From Amantichitinum ursilacus (GTDB lineage: Bacteria; Pseudomonadota; Gammaproteobacteria; Burkholderiales; Chitinibacteraceae): DNA of 64,000 nucleotides. The stretch is taken from NCBI RefSeq assembly GCF_001294205.1, contig NZ_LAQT01000001.1, positions 372,001 through 436,000 of the forward strand, in the 5' to 3' direction. The notes under the pieces were generated by a model, which worked only from the letters and a program-made list of their open reading frames with translations, had not been told where the DNA came from and searched no databases. Below, piece by piece: positions 51,570 through 60,229 of this stretch. Each line of letters opens with the position of its first letter. Within the stretch, counting starts at the first letter, position 1. Made by a program: the position numbers and the translations under genes.

Positions 51570-51723
51570 GCCTGGTCACGGGTCATCCGTTTGCCTTACT
51601 GCCTCCGTGCCCGTTGACGACGTCCGACGGTTTTCTTGGTCGGGGCGGGTGCCGGACCAAAAGGACCAAAAGGAACAAAGGCCGAGGCGCGGGCCAGATC
51701 CAAGCGCATTCGTTCGGATGAAA

Positions 51724-52263
51724 TTAGATTTTTGCTAACGTGAGGCGCCGCCGCACCGCCCACCCCACCAACCCCAAAACCAGCGCCGGCCCCCAAACCC
51801 AAACCGCCTCCGACCCCAGCACATGCGCGAAGCGCTCGGTAAACACCCGGCTAACGCCAATCGGTGACACCGCGATCACCTGCCACGGAAAAAACACCCG
51901 TTCATTCGACAGGGGCCAGAACAGCGCGACGCCGCTGCCGCCGTCGGTGCACATATCCAACAGTGGGTGCGATACCGTGGCGATAAACACGAACAGCGCA
52001 GCGCGCAGGCGCGTGGTGTGCAGTTTGCGGGCGGCCCAGAGCGCCAGCAGCGCGATCACCAGTGCAAAGCAGATCGAATGCGTAAAGCCGCGGTGGCTGT
52101 AGGGGGTGCCGAACGGGATGCCGAACAGCAGGCCCGCGGTGTCGGCGTCGGGCAGCATCGAGGCGGCGATGCCGGTCAGCAAAAGTCTGCGCGAGATAAT
52201 GCGGCGGCCGAGCGCGATGCCGGTGGTGAGCGGGACGGCGGCGTGGGAGATGATGGTGGGCAT
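51724..52263 (-). CDS. YdjM/YbcI-family membrane-bound metal-dependent hydrolase-like protein
   Basis: 179-aa inner-membrane protein of the LexA-regulated YdjM family. The start MPTIISHAAVPLTTGIALG is typical. It contains the conserved His/Asp set seen as SMLPDADTAG, YSHRGFTHSI and SHPLLDMCTDGGSG. Four or five membrane segments. Start at 52263 by family; an upstream ATG at 52305 lacks a ribosome site. Biochemical role unproven in the family. Confidence 0.8.
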   Translation of the reverse strand: MPTIISHAAVPLTTGIALGRRIISRRLLLTGIAASMLPDADTAGLLFGIPFGTPYSHRGFTHSICFALVIALLALWAARKLHTTRLRAALFVFIATVSHPLLDMCTDGGSGVALFWPLSNERVFFPWQVIAVSPIGVSRVFTERFAHVLGSEAVWVWGPALVLGLVGWAVRRRLTLAKI

Positions 52264-52446
52264 GCGGCGGCGCGGACCTTGGGTGGCGTTGGCGCAACAT
52301 ACCATGCGTCATAGAAAACGCCACGCGGCTGGCGTGGCGTTCTCGCGGGCGGGCGGACAAATCAGAACAGTCGCACCCCGATTTTTGCGGGTTTGCTGCG
52401 ATCCGTTCATTTTGACTAATAGGGCATCCCCGCCTGCCTCATCAGA

Positions 52447-53805
52447 TCAATACAGCGGCGTGCCCGCCGCGTAGGCCTTCTTGAACGAAGCCCAATCCAG
52501 GTTCACCTGGTCCGCATACCCAAACGCAAAGTTCACCAGTTCCGTCTTCAAGCCCGCCTGGCTGGTCACCGCGTTCAGAATCTCGGTTTCGATGGCGTAC
52601 GGCACCACGCTGCTGTCGTAATCCTGGTCGGCGAGGGCATGCGCGCTGGCCAGGGCCTGGCCGATATAGGTCATGGCGGTGTTCAGTTTGCTGGCGCTAG
52701 ACAAATCGGTGTAGTCGAAGTCTTCAGCAAACGGCGATTTCTCGTGCACATAGTACGGCACGCCATTGATGCTGGTGTAGCCGATCAGTACATCGGCGTT
52801 CAGCACGAGCGCTTTGGCGGTGCGGGCTACTCGGTCGCCTTCATTGTTGGCGTAGTCGCCGGTGCTCAAGCCGGCCGGGTTGGCGATGGCGACGTCGCTG
52901 GTGGCTTCCTGTTTCAGTTCGATAATCACGTCGTCCGAGGTCGATGTCGACGGGCCTTCCAGCAGAGCGTAGTAACGCAAGCGGCCCAGACTGCCGGTGC
53001 CAGAGCCCAGTTTTTGCCGTACATCTTTCACCGTGTAAAAGCTGGCGGCGTATTGCTTGCCGCTGGAGATCGTCGACACATAGGTCGCCACGGCCGCGAC
53101 CACCGCGTTGTAAGTGGCGGTGCCTGGTTTCACCAGCGTGGACGAGGTCAGAAAAGTGCGTTTGCTGCTGCTCACCGTGCTGTATTTAGCCAGCAGATCG
53201 CTGCGTTTATCTTCCGCCGCGGCGCTGATGACGTCTTTAACCACGCTGCTGGTATTGCTGGTGGTCAGCTGGAATGTCTTCTCGGTACTGCTGCCGTTAA
53301 ACGCGCCCAGTTGCGTCAGGTAGGCCGTCACCAGCGTATTGATGGCGGTGGTGATATCAGCGTCCTTGATGCCGTTTTCGCGGCCGGCCAGTACTACGCT
53401 GGTGGCGGCGCGGCGCAGGTCCCACACGTATTGGCCCAGATAGCCGGTGTCGTAATCATTAACGCCAAATACGGCTTTGCCCGCGCTGTCTTGCCATGCG
53501 CCAAAGTTGCCGATGTGGGTATCGCCGCCGATCCACGTATGCGCCGTGGCGCTGTTGGCATAGGCCGAGGCGGGCAGGGTGGTCATGTCGTGAAAGAAGA
53601 TGTCCGCGGTGCCGCGATAAAACGAATAGGCGCTGCTGTTCATGGTCGACATTTTGGTGGCCAGGTCGGCGCTGTCGGTGGTCGCGTAAATGTGGTTGTA
53701 GTTATAAACGTCATTCACCACCCATGTGTCGCGCGTGGTGGCGGCGTGGCTGGCGGCCGCCAGGGTCAGCGCCAGCAGCGCGCTCAATGTTTTGATTTTG
53801 TTCAT
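52447..53805 (-). CDS. Secreted DUF2252-family protein
   Basis: 452 aa with a signal peptide (TLAAASHA) and a DUF2252 body. Kinase-fold-like motifs are present: FYRGTADIFFHD, GGDTHIGNFGAW (catalytic-loop-like) and NDYDTGYLGQYVWDLRR (metal-loop-like). Start at 53805 with GGAGA 8 bases upstream. Export of a kinase-fold protein is unusual since ATP is scarce outside the cytoplasm. Function unknown. Confidence 0.82.
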   Translation of the reverse strand: MNKIKTLSALLALTLAAASHAATTRDTWVVNDVYNYNHIYATTDSADLATKMSTMNSSAYSFYRGTADIFFHDMTTLPASAYANSATAHTWIGGDTHIGNFGAWQDSAGKAVFGVNDYDTGYLGQYVWDLRRAATSVVLAGRENGIKDADITTAINTLVTAYLTQLGAFNGSSTEKTFQLTTSNTSSVVKDVISAAAEDKRSDLLAKYSTVSSSKRTFLTSSTLVKPGTATYNAVVAAVATYVSTISSGKQYAASFYTVKDVRQKLGSGTGSLGRLRYYALLEGPSTSTSDDVIIELKQEATSDVAIANPAGLSTGDYANNEGDRVARTAKALVLNADVLIGYTSINGVPYYVHEKSPFAEDFDYTDLSSASKLNTAMTYIGQALASAHALADQDYDSSVVPYAIETEILNAVTSQAGLKTELVNFAFGYADQVNLDWASFKKAYAAGTPLY

Positions 53806-54002
53806 GCAGGTCATCTCCATCGTGTTCTTGTTGAGTTGGGCACCCGTTGCTGGGCGGCGCTATTACGCCCTGGGCAGATGACAGGCTGAAGACGTCCGGA
53901 TGGTCAGTTGTACATTTGTATTTGCGCACACAGGCTGACGCGATGCTGGTTTTGCATTACGCTGGATTTCACTCGCTATAACTACAAACAGAATCTGCTT
54001 AC

Positions 54003-56408
54003 ATGGGCAAATCTTCGCGTCGCAAGGCGCAACGGGCCGACGCCCCCGTTGCGAACGCACCGCTGGAGTCAACCGACACGTCCGCCACGCCCGCGCCACC
54101 GGCCGCGGCGGGCAAGGCGCGTTGGTGGTTATGGCTATTGGCGGCGTTGGTGCTTGCAGCGCTGGCGGGCTTCTGGGTGCATCAGTTCCGCAGCCAGGAC
54201 AGCGGCCCCGCTGCGGCTATGCCCACGTCCGCCCTGCACGCGCAGTTTGTGGACGAGCAAAAATGCGTGGCCTGTCATAGCGCGCAATTTGGCCAGTGGA
54301 AAGATTCGCACCACGCCCAGGCCATGAAAGTGGCCAGCGCGCAAACCGTGCTGGGCAATTTCGATAACGCCACCTTTGATTACAACGGCGTCACCACGCG
54401 CTTTTATAAAAAAGGCGCTGAATTTCGCGTGCAAACCGATGGCCCGGATGGCAAGCCGGGTGACTTCAAAGTCATCCACACTTTTGGCCTCGCGCCGCTG
54501 CAGCAATATCTGATCGAAATGCCCGGTGGCCGTATGCAGGCGCTGGGGATTGCCTGGAATGTCGATAAAAAACAATGGTTTCACCTCTATCCGCACGACA
54601 AGCTGACCGCCGCGGATGAGCTGCACTGGACGCGCCCGGCGCAAAACGCCAACTTTATGTGCGTCGAATGCCACGTCACCAATATGAAGCGCAATTACAG
54701 CGCGGTGGATGACAGTTTCAAATCCACCTGGAATTCACTGGGCGTAGGCTGCCAGGCCTGCCACGGGCCGGCCTCCAATCATCTGGCCTGGGCTGCCAAA
54801 ACGCCGCACGAAACGGTTAAAGGCGCGGGTTTTGATGTGCCGCTGAAAAACGCGCCGCAAACCACCGTGCTGGAAACCTGCGCCCGCTGCCACGCCCGCC
54901 GTGCGCCGCTGGATGATGGCTTTAACCATAAAAACCGGCTGGCCGATGATTATTCGATGAGCTTGCTGACCGCGCAGTTGTATGAGGTGGACGGGCACTT
55001 TAAGGCCGAGGATTTCGAGTCCGGCTCGTTTGCGCAAAGCAAGATGTTTATGAAGGGCGTGACTTGCGTCGATTGCCATAATCCGCATACCGGCGAATTA
55101 CGCGCCCAAGGCAATGCGGTGTGCCTGCAATGCCATAACGCCAGCGGCCCCATCCAGCGGCCGGGTCTCGATACCAGCACATTGCAGCGCAAGGATTACG
55201 ACACGCCCGAGCACACGCATCATCCCAAAGGCAGTCCCGGCGCGACCTGCGTGGCGTGTCATATGCCCGGCAAGTTCTATATGGAAATCGATTTCCGCCA
55301 CGACCACGCGCTGACCATTCCGCGCCCCGATCTTAGCCGCGAGCTGGGCACGCCCAACGCGTGTAACGAATGCCATAAAGACAAGACGCCGGAATGGGCC
55401 GCCAAACAAATCGAAAGCTGGTTTGGCAAGCAAACACATCCGCCCAGCTTTGGCGAAATGATGTCCAGTCTGCGCCACGGCAAAATCGGTGCGGCCGATG
55501 TACTGAATACGCTGGTGCTGGACCCGACCATTCCGCCGCTGCGCCGCGCCACCGCGTTGGAAGAAGCGGCGCGCTATCCCGGCAACGCTACGACGCGCGT
55601 GGTAACGCTGGCGTTGAAAGATGCGGACCCACTGGTGCGCAGCGCCGCCGTGGACGCCAGCGGCATGTGGCCACCCGAAGCGCGCCAGCCCTTGCTGACG
55701 CCCTTGCTCACCGATCCGGTGCGCCAGGTCCGGATCAGCGTGGCGCGGCAGTTGGTGGACGTGCGCGATCAACTGGGCGCGGCGCGGCCGCAGTGGGACA
55801 AAGCCATCGCCGAATATCGCGCCGTGCAGAATGCGCTGGCTGAGCGCGCCGAAGCGCAGACCAATCTGGCCAGCCTGGACCGCGACCTGGGCCAGCACGA
55901 TGCCGCGCAGCAGGCGCTGGCGCGTGCGCTCAAGCTCAACCCCGACTTTTTGCCGGCGATTACGCTGCAGGCCGATTATTTGTCGGCGGCGGGGCAGGAT
56001 CAGCAAAGCGTGGCGGTACTGCAAAGCGCGCTGGCCAAACATACCGATTCGGGCTTGCTGTATCACGCGCTGGGGCTGGCGCAAATCCGCGCCGGGGATC
56101 GCGTTGGCGCACTCGTTTCGCTCAAGACGGCGTGGCAGAAATCGCCTGATGACGCGTTGTACGGCTTTGTCTACGCGGTGGCTTTGCACGATACCGGCGA
56201 CGTGAAAGGCGCAATCCGCCAGCTCGACGCCGTGATGCAAAAACATCCCGAACATCGGGACAGCGCCATGACGGCCGTGCGCTATCGCATCGAAGCCAAC
56301 GACACCGTCGGCGCGCAGGCAATTGCGCAGCATTGGCTGGAAATCAACCCGGGCGAACCGTCGCTGGCGCGCACCGGCAAAGCCAGCGCCCCGGCGCAGG
56401 GCGGTTAA
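54003..56408 (+). CDS. Octaheme c-type cytochrome with HEAT/TPR C-terminus
   Basis: 801 aa. A basic cytoplasmic N-terminus and one membrane helix (about 40-58) precede a periplasmic part with eight CxxCH heme motifs: CVACH, CVECH, CQACH, CARCH, CVDCH, CLQCH, CVACH and CNECH. A HEAT-like stretch (about 500-590) and TPR repeats (about 610-790, for example LGQHDAAQQALARALKLNPDFLPA) follow. The layout matches cytochrome c554-like/TPR multiheme proteins of unknown electron partner. It needs the cytochrome c maturation machinery. The next gene starts 65 bp on. Confidence 0.88.
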   Translation: MGKSSRRKAQRADAPVANAPLESTDTSATPAPPAAAGKARWWLWLLAALVLAALAGFWVHQFRSQDSGPAAAMPTSALHAQFVDEQKCVACHSAQFGQWKDSHHAQAMKVASAQTVLGNFDNATFDYNGVTTRFYKKGAEFRVQTDGPDGKPGDFKVIHTFGLAPLQQYLIEMPGGRMQALGIAWNVDKKQWFHLYPHDKLTAADELHWTRPAQNANFMCVECHVTNMKRNYSAVDDSFKSTWNSLGVGCQACHGPASNHLAWAAKTPHETVKGAGFDVPLKNAPQTTVLETCARCHARRAPLDDGFNHKNRLADDYSMSLLTAQLYEVDGHFKAEDFESGSFAQSKMFMKGVTCVDCHNPHTGELRAQGNAVCLQCHNASGPIQRPGLDTSTLQRKDYDTPEHTHHPKGSPGATCVACHMPGKFYMEIDFRHDHALTIPRPDLSRELGTPNACNECHKDKTPEWAAKQIESWFGKQTHPPSFGEMMSSLRHGKIGAADVLNTLVLDPTIPPLRRATALEEAARYPGNATTRVVTLALKDADPLVRSAAVDASGMWPPEARQPLLTPLLTDPVRQVRISVARQLVDVRDQLGAARPQWDKAIAEYRAVQNALAERAEAQTNLASLDRDLGQHDAAQQALARALKLNPDFLPAITLQADYLSAAGQDQQSVAVLQSALAKHTDSGLLYHALGLAQIRAGDRVGALVSLKTAWQKSPDDALYGFVYAVALHDTGDVKGAIRQLDAVMQKHPEHRDSAMTAVRYRIEANDTVGAQAIAQHWLEINPGEPSLARTGKASAPAQGG

Positions 56409-56473
56409 AACACATTGAAATTGGCGCTGCATCAGCCAGGATAAGGCACACCCTTTACGCGAGGAAACGCACC

Positions 56474-57478
56474 ATGCAACGCATATCCGGTTCTCTCTGG
56501 CGCTGGTGGTCTGGCCTGTTGTTGTGCCTGACATTAAGCGCGGTGGCGCAGGCCGACAGCGTGTTGCCGTCGTGGCGCGATCGCACTGCACGTACCGCGA
56601 TCATTGCGTTTGTGCAGGCCACCACCACGCAAGGTTCGCCCGATTTTGTGCCCCCCGCCGAGCGCATTGCCGTGTTCGATAACGACGGCACCTTGTGGAG
56701 CGAACAGCCGTTGTATTTTCAGGGCGCGTTTGCGTTTGACCGCATCAAGGCCATGGCGCCCGACCATCCGGAATGGGCCAGCAAAGAGCTGTTTGCTTCG
56801 GTGCTGAAAGGCGATTACAAAACCGCGCTGGCCGGTGGCGAAAAGGCGCTGGGCCAGATCATCCTGACCACGCATGCGGGCATGACGTCGGACCAGTTCA
56901 ATGCCATCGTGGCCGACTGGCTGCGCACGGCAAAACATCCGCGCTTTAAACGGCCGTACAACGAGCTGGTGTATCAACCGATGCTGGAAGTGCTGGGCTA
57001 CCTGCGCGCCAATGGTTACAAAACCTTTATCGTTTCGGGTGGCGGCGCGGAATTCATGCGCGTGTTTGCCGAGCAAACCTACGGCGTGCCGCCCGAACAA
57101 GTGATTGGCAGCACCATCAAAACCCATTTTGAATTGCGCGATGGCAAGGCGGTGATCGTGCGCGATCCGGATATCGACAGCATCGACGATGGCCCGGGCA
57201 AGCCGGTGGGCATTGCGCGCTATATCGGTCGCGCGCCGATCATTGCGTTTGGTAATTCGGATGGCGATTTGCAGATGCTGCAATACACCACGCAAAGCAG
57301 CAGCAAAAAGCGGCTGGGCGTGATCATCCACCACACCGATGCCGATCGCGAATTTGCCTACGACCGCAAATCCATCAACGGCAAGCTGGATAAAGCGCTC
57401 GATCTGGCGCAAAGCAGCGGCTGGATCGTGGTGGATATGAAAAACGACTGGTCGCGCATTTATCCGTTCGAGCAATAA
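56474..57478 (+). CDS. Secreted HAD-superfamily phosphatase
   Basis: 334 aa. A signal peptide (ends AVAQAD) precedes a HAD fold with DxD motif FDNDGTLW (D69, D71), motif II in FIVSGGGAEF and motif IV FGNSDGDLQML. Likely a periplasmic phosphatase for small phosphoesters. Start at 56474 with GAGGAAA upstream. It lies between the cytochrome and the MFS/SpeE-like gene on the same strand. Confidence 0.85.
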   Translation: MQRISGSLWRWWSGLLLCLTLSAVAQADSVLPSWRDRTARTAIIAFVQATTTQGSPDFVPPAERIAVFDNDGTLWSEQPLYFQGAFAFDRIKAMAPDHPEWASKELFASVLKGDYKTALAGGEKALGQIILTTHAGMTSDQFNAIVADWLRTAKHPRFKRPYNELVYQPMLEVLGYLRANGYKTFIVSGGGAEFMRVFAEQTYGVPPEQVIGSTIKTHFELRDGKAVIVRDPDIDSIDDGPGKPVGIARYIGRAPIIAFGNSDGDLQMLQYTTQSSSKKRLGVIIHHTDADREFAYDRKSINGKLDKALDLAQSSGWIVVDMKNDWSRIYPFEQ

Positions 57479-57513
57479 ACCCAGCGCATTCCCAACCTGC
57501 ACCCGGAAACCCG

Positions 57514-60060
57514 ATGGCCCGACGTTCTGCCCGCACCGCCCCACGCCAGGTTGAGATTGCGCTTGAAGCTGGCGTTAACGCCACGCCACGTTCGCCCAGC
57601 ACCGCGCTGCCGCTGGAATGGCTGCTGGCCGCGCTGTTGCTGGTCTCCGGCCTCAGCGCGCTGGTGTACCAGGTGGTGTGGATCAAGCAACTGGCCCTGG
57701 TGGTGGGGGTGGATGTGTATGCGGTCACCACTGGCGTCAGCGCGTTCTTTATGGGCCTGGCCTTGGGCGGCGCGCTGTGGGGGCGTTGGGCGGACCGCAG
57801 CGCGCGGCCGTTGTGGCTGTACGCGGCGCTGGAGCTGGCGGTGGGCGTCACGGGCATGGCCGCCACGGGGTTGCTCGGCCAGGCCGCGCCGTGGTTTGTG
57901 GCGCTGCAAAGCCATGTCGGCCCGCTGGCGTGGGCCTTGCCATTTGTGTTGATTGGCGTGCCCGCGCTGTTAATGGGCGGCACCTTGCCCGCCTTGATCA
58001 GCGCCGCCGCGCCGCTGGCCGGGCGGCTGGCGCATGCGGGTGGACGTCTGTATGCGGCCAATACGCTCGGTGCGGTGTTCGGCGCGCTGGCCTGTACCTT
58101 TGTGCTGATTCCGGCTTTGGGCGTGCAGGGCACCGCGCTGGCGGCGGCGACACTGAATGTGCTGCTGGCATTCGCCGCCTATGCGCTGACTTCGCAGGTG
58201 CCAGTCCGTACGCAGCAAGCCAGCGCCATCCCGACGCCCACCCCAGTCAGCGCGCAACAACACCTGGCCGTCGGCCTCTACGCTGTGGCGGGCGGCGTGG
58301 CGCTGGGCTACGAAATCATCTGGTCGCAAACCATCGTGCAATTTATGAGCACGCGCAGCTTTGCCTTCAGCATCGTGCTGGCCACGTATCTCACCGGCCT
58401 GATGCTGGGCAGCGCCCTTTACGCGCGCCATGCCGACCGCGTGCGTAATCCGTGGCTGTGGTTTGGTTTGCTGATTGCCGCCGCAGGCTTGCTGGCCTTG
58501 CTGCAAGTGGCCGGATTGGGCGGCTGGTTGCTGGCCGCGCAATCGTCGGTGGCGGCATGGGTGCGCGACAGCGGCGGCACGGATCTGCAAGTAATGTGCG
58601 CGCGTTTTTTACTGGCGGCGGTGTGCGTGGTGTTGCTGCCGACCATTCTGCTGGGCGCGGCGTTTCCGGCGGCCTTGCGCTTGTGCGTGCAGCCGGGACA
58701 GGTCGGGCGCGATGTTGGGCGGGTATTGGCGCTGAATACGGCGGGCGGCATCGTCGGCACCTTTGTCACCGGCTTTGTGCTGGTCCCCGGATTGGGTCTG
58801 GTGCACACGCTGGCGGTGCTGGCCGGCGTGGCCGTCGCGATCGCCTTGCTGGCGGTGTGGCAGCAACCGGCGCGCGGCCCACGCCTGGCTGTGGGGACGC
58901 TGGCGCTGCTGGTCATCGGCCTGGGCGTGCTCACACCGGCAGATAGTCTGGCGCGGCTGCTGACGGTGGCGCGCGGTGGCAAGCTGGTGTCGTTTGAAGA
59001 AAGCCCGGGCGGCACGGTGGCCGTGCTGGAGCAGGGCGGTTTTCGGCGTCTGTATATCGCGGGCGTATCCAATTCGGGCGATGTGATGGCGTCGCGGCGC
59101 TATATGCGGCTGCAGGCCCTGCTGCCGCTGCTGGTACACCACGGCGAGCCGAAATCTACCCTGGTGATTGCGCTGGGCACCGGCATTACCGCGGGCGCGA
59201 TGACGCAATATCCAGGGTTGCAACATCGCGTCACCGCCGAGCTATTGCCCGCTGTGGCGCGCGCGGTGCCGCTGTTTAAGGGCAACTACAACGTCACGCA
59301 CGATCCGGGCAGCGAAATCCGCATTCACGATGGCCGCCACGAACTGCTGCGCAATCCGCAGCGCTATGACGTCATCACGCTGGAGCCCCCGCCGCCGTCG
59401 GCTGCAGGCGTGGTCAATCTGTATTCGCGTGATTTTTACGCGCTGGCACGCAGCCGCATGCAGCCCGACGGCGTGTTTGCGCAATGGTTGCCGATTGCCA
59501 CGCAAAACGACGAAGACACCCGCTCGCTGGTGCGCAGTTTTATCGACGTGTTTCCCAACGCGTCGCTGTGGACCACCGAGCTGCACGAGATGTTGCTGGT
59601 GGGCTCGGCCGAGCCGATGCCGTTAAACGCCGCGCAGATCAGCGCGCGCTTTAACCAGCCCACGGTGCGCCAGGCGCTCGGCGAGGTCGGCATCGACTCA
59701 CCCGCCGCGTTGTTATCCACCTGGGTCACCGATGCGGATGGACTTCGCCGCTACGTCGACAATGCCCCCGCGGTGACCGACGACCGACCGTTGATCGAAT
59801 ACGCCACGTGGGTGCGCCCGCGTGAAATCAGCCGGGTTTTGCCCGCCTTGCTGGCGTTGCATGTGGAGGTGCCACTGCCCGACGCCACCCCCGCACTGCG
59901 TAGCGAGATTGAGCAGCGCAGGCTGGCCTTGATGGATTTCTACGCTGCCGGGCTGGCGGCCTATGCCGGTGACCGCGAAAGCTGGGCCAACGCGCTGCAG
60001 CGCGCGCTGGCAGCCGATCCGGACAACCGATATTTCGTACAATTTGAAGGCGGCAAGTAG
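57514..60060 (+). CDS. Fused MFS-type membrane protein / spermidine-synthase-like protein
   Basis: 848 aa. The N-terminal two thirds have about 12-14 hydrophobic helices (LLLVSGLSALVYQVVW, then GANTLGAVxG-like AANTLGAVFGAL and LNTAGGIVGTF). The C-terminus is a Rossmann methyltransferase-like spermidine-synthase domain (about 500-750, VIALGTGITAGAM ... YDVITLEPPPPS). The catalytic Asp of true spermidine synthases is replaced by the EPPPPS stretch, so polyamine synthesis is doubtful. Starts 35 bp after the HAD gene. Confidence 0.85.
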   Translation: MARRSARTAPRQVEIALEAGVNATPRSPSTALPLEWLLAALLLVSGLSALVYQVVWIKQLALVVGVDVYAVTTGVSAFFMGLALGGALWGRWADRSARPLWLYAALELAVGVTGMAATGLLGQAAPWFVALQSHVGPLAWALPFVLIGVPALLMGGTLPALISAAAPLAGRLAHAGGRLYAANTLGAVFGALACTFVLIPALGVQGTALAAATLNVLLAFAAYALTSQVPVRTQQASAIPTPTPVSAQQHLAVGLYAVAGGVALGYEIIWSQTIVQFMSTRSFAFSIVLATYLTGLMLGSALYARHADRVRNPWLWFGLLIAAAGLLALLQVAGLGGWLLAAQSSVAAWVRDSGGTDLQVMCARFLLAAVCVVLLPTILLGAAFPAALRLCVQPGQVGRDVGRVLALNTAGGIVGTFVTGFVLVPGLGLVHTLAVLAGVAVAIALLAVWQQPARGPRLAVGTLALLVIGLGVLTPADSLARLLTVARGGKLVSFEESPGGTVAVLEQGGFRRLYIAGVSNSGDVMASRRYMRLQALLPLLVHHGEPKSTLVIALGTGITAGAMTQYPGLQHRVTAELLPAVARAVPLFKGNYNVTHDPGSEIRIHDGRHELLRNPQRYDVITLEPPPPSAAGVVNLYSRDFYALARSRMQPDGVFAQWLPIATQNDEDTRSLVRSFIDVFPNASLWTTELHEMLLVGSAEPMPLNAAQISARFNQPTVRQALGEVGIDSPAALLSTWVTDADGLRRYVDNAPAVTDDRPLIEYATWVRPREISRVLPALLALHVEVPLPDATPALRSEIEQRRLALMDFYAAGLAAYAGDRESWANALQRALAADPDNRYFVQFEGGK

Positions 60061-60080
60061 ATATCCGTGTGCTATAGACA

Positions 60081-60103
60081 TCTGACAGTCAGTATTTGTC
60101 AGA
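60081..60103. promoter_or_regulatory. Inverted repeat upstream of the arylsulfatase gene
   Basis: TCTGACA-N9-TGTCAGA, perfect 7-bp arms, with a third TCTGACA at 60131-60137. Located 127-149 bp before the arylsulfatase start. Possible operator. Confidence 0.4.
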
Positions 60104-60229
60104 CTAAAAACCACGCCCGAGTTCGAGGTCTCTGACAGCAACTGGCGACGACAACCGCCCGGCGCATTTAGCCGAAACAACCGCCTTGCTGGGCGGTAGA
60201 TGCTGTTAATCCACACTCGGGAGAACCTG

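Noticed and set aside
52639-53889. Plus-strand open frame opposite the DUF2252 gene
   Set aside because: Gly/Arg/Val-rich shadow without family motifs.
55098-56591. Minus-strand open frame opposite the octaheme cytochrome
   Set aside because: Eight CxxCH motifs on the plus strand show which frame is real.
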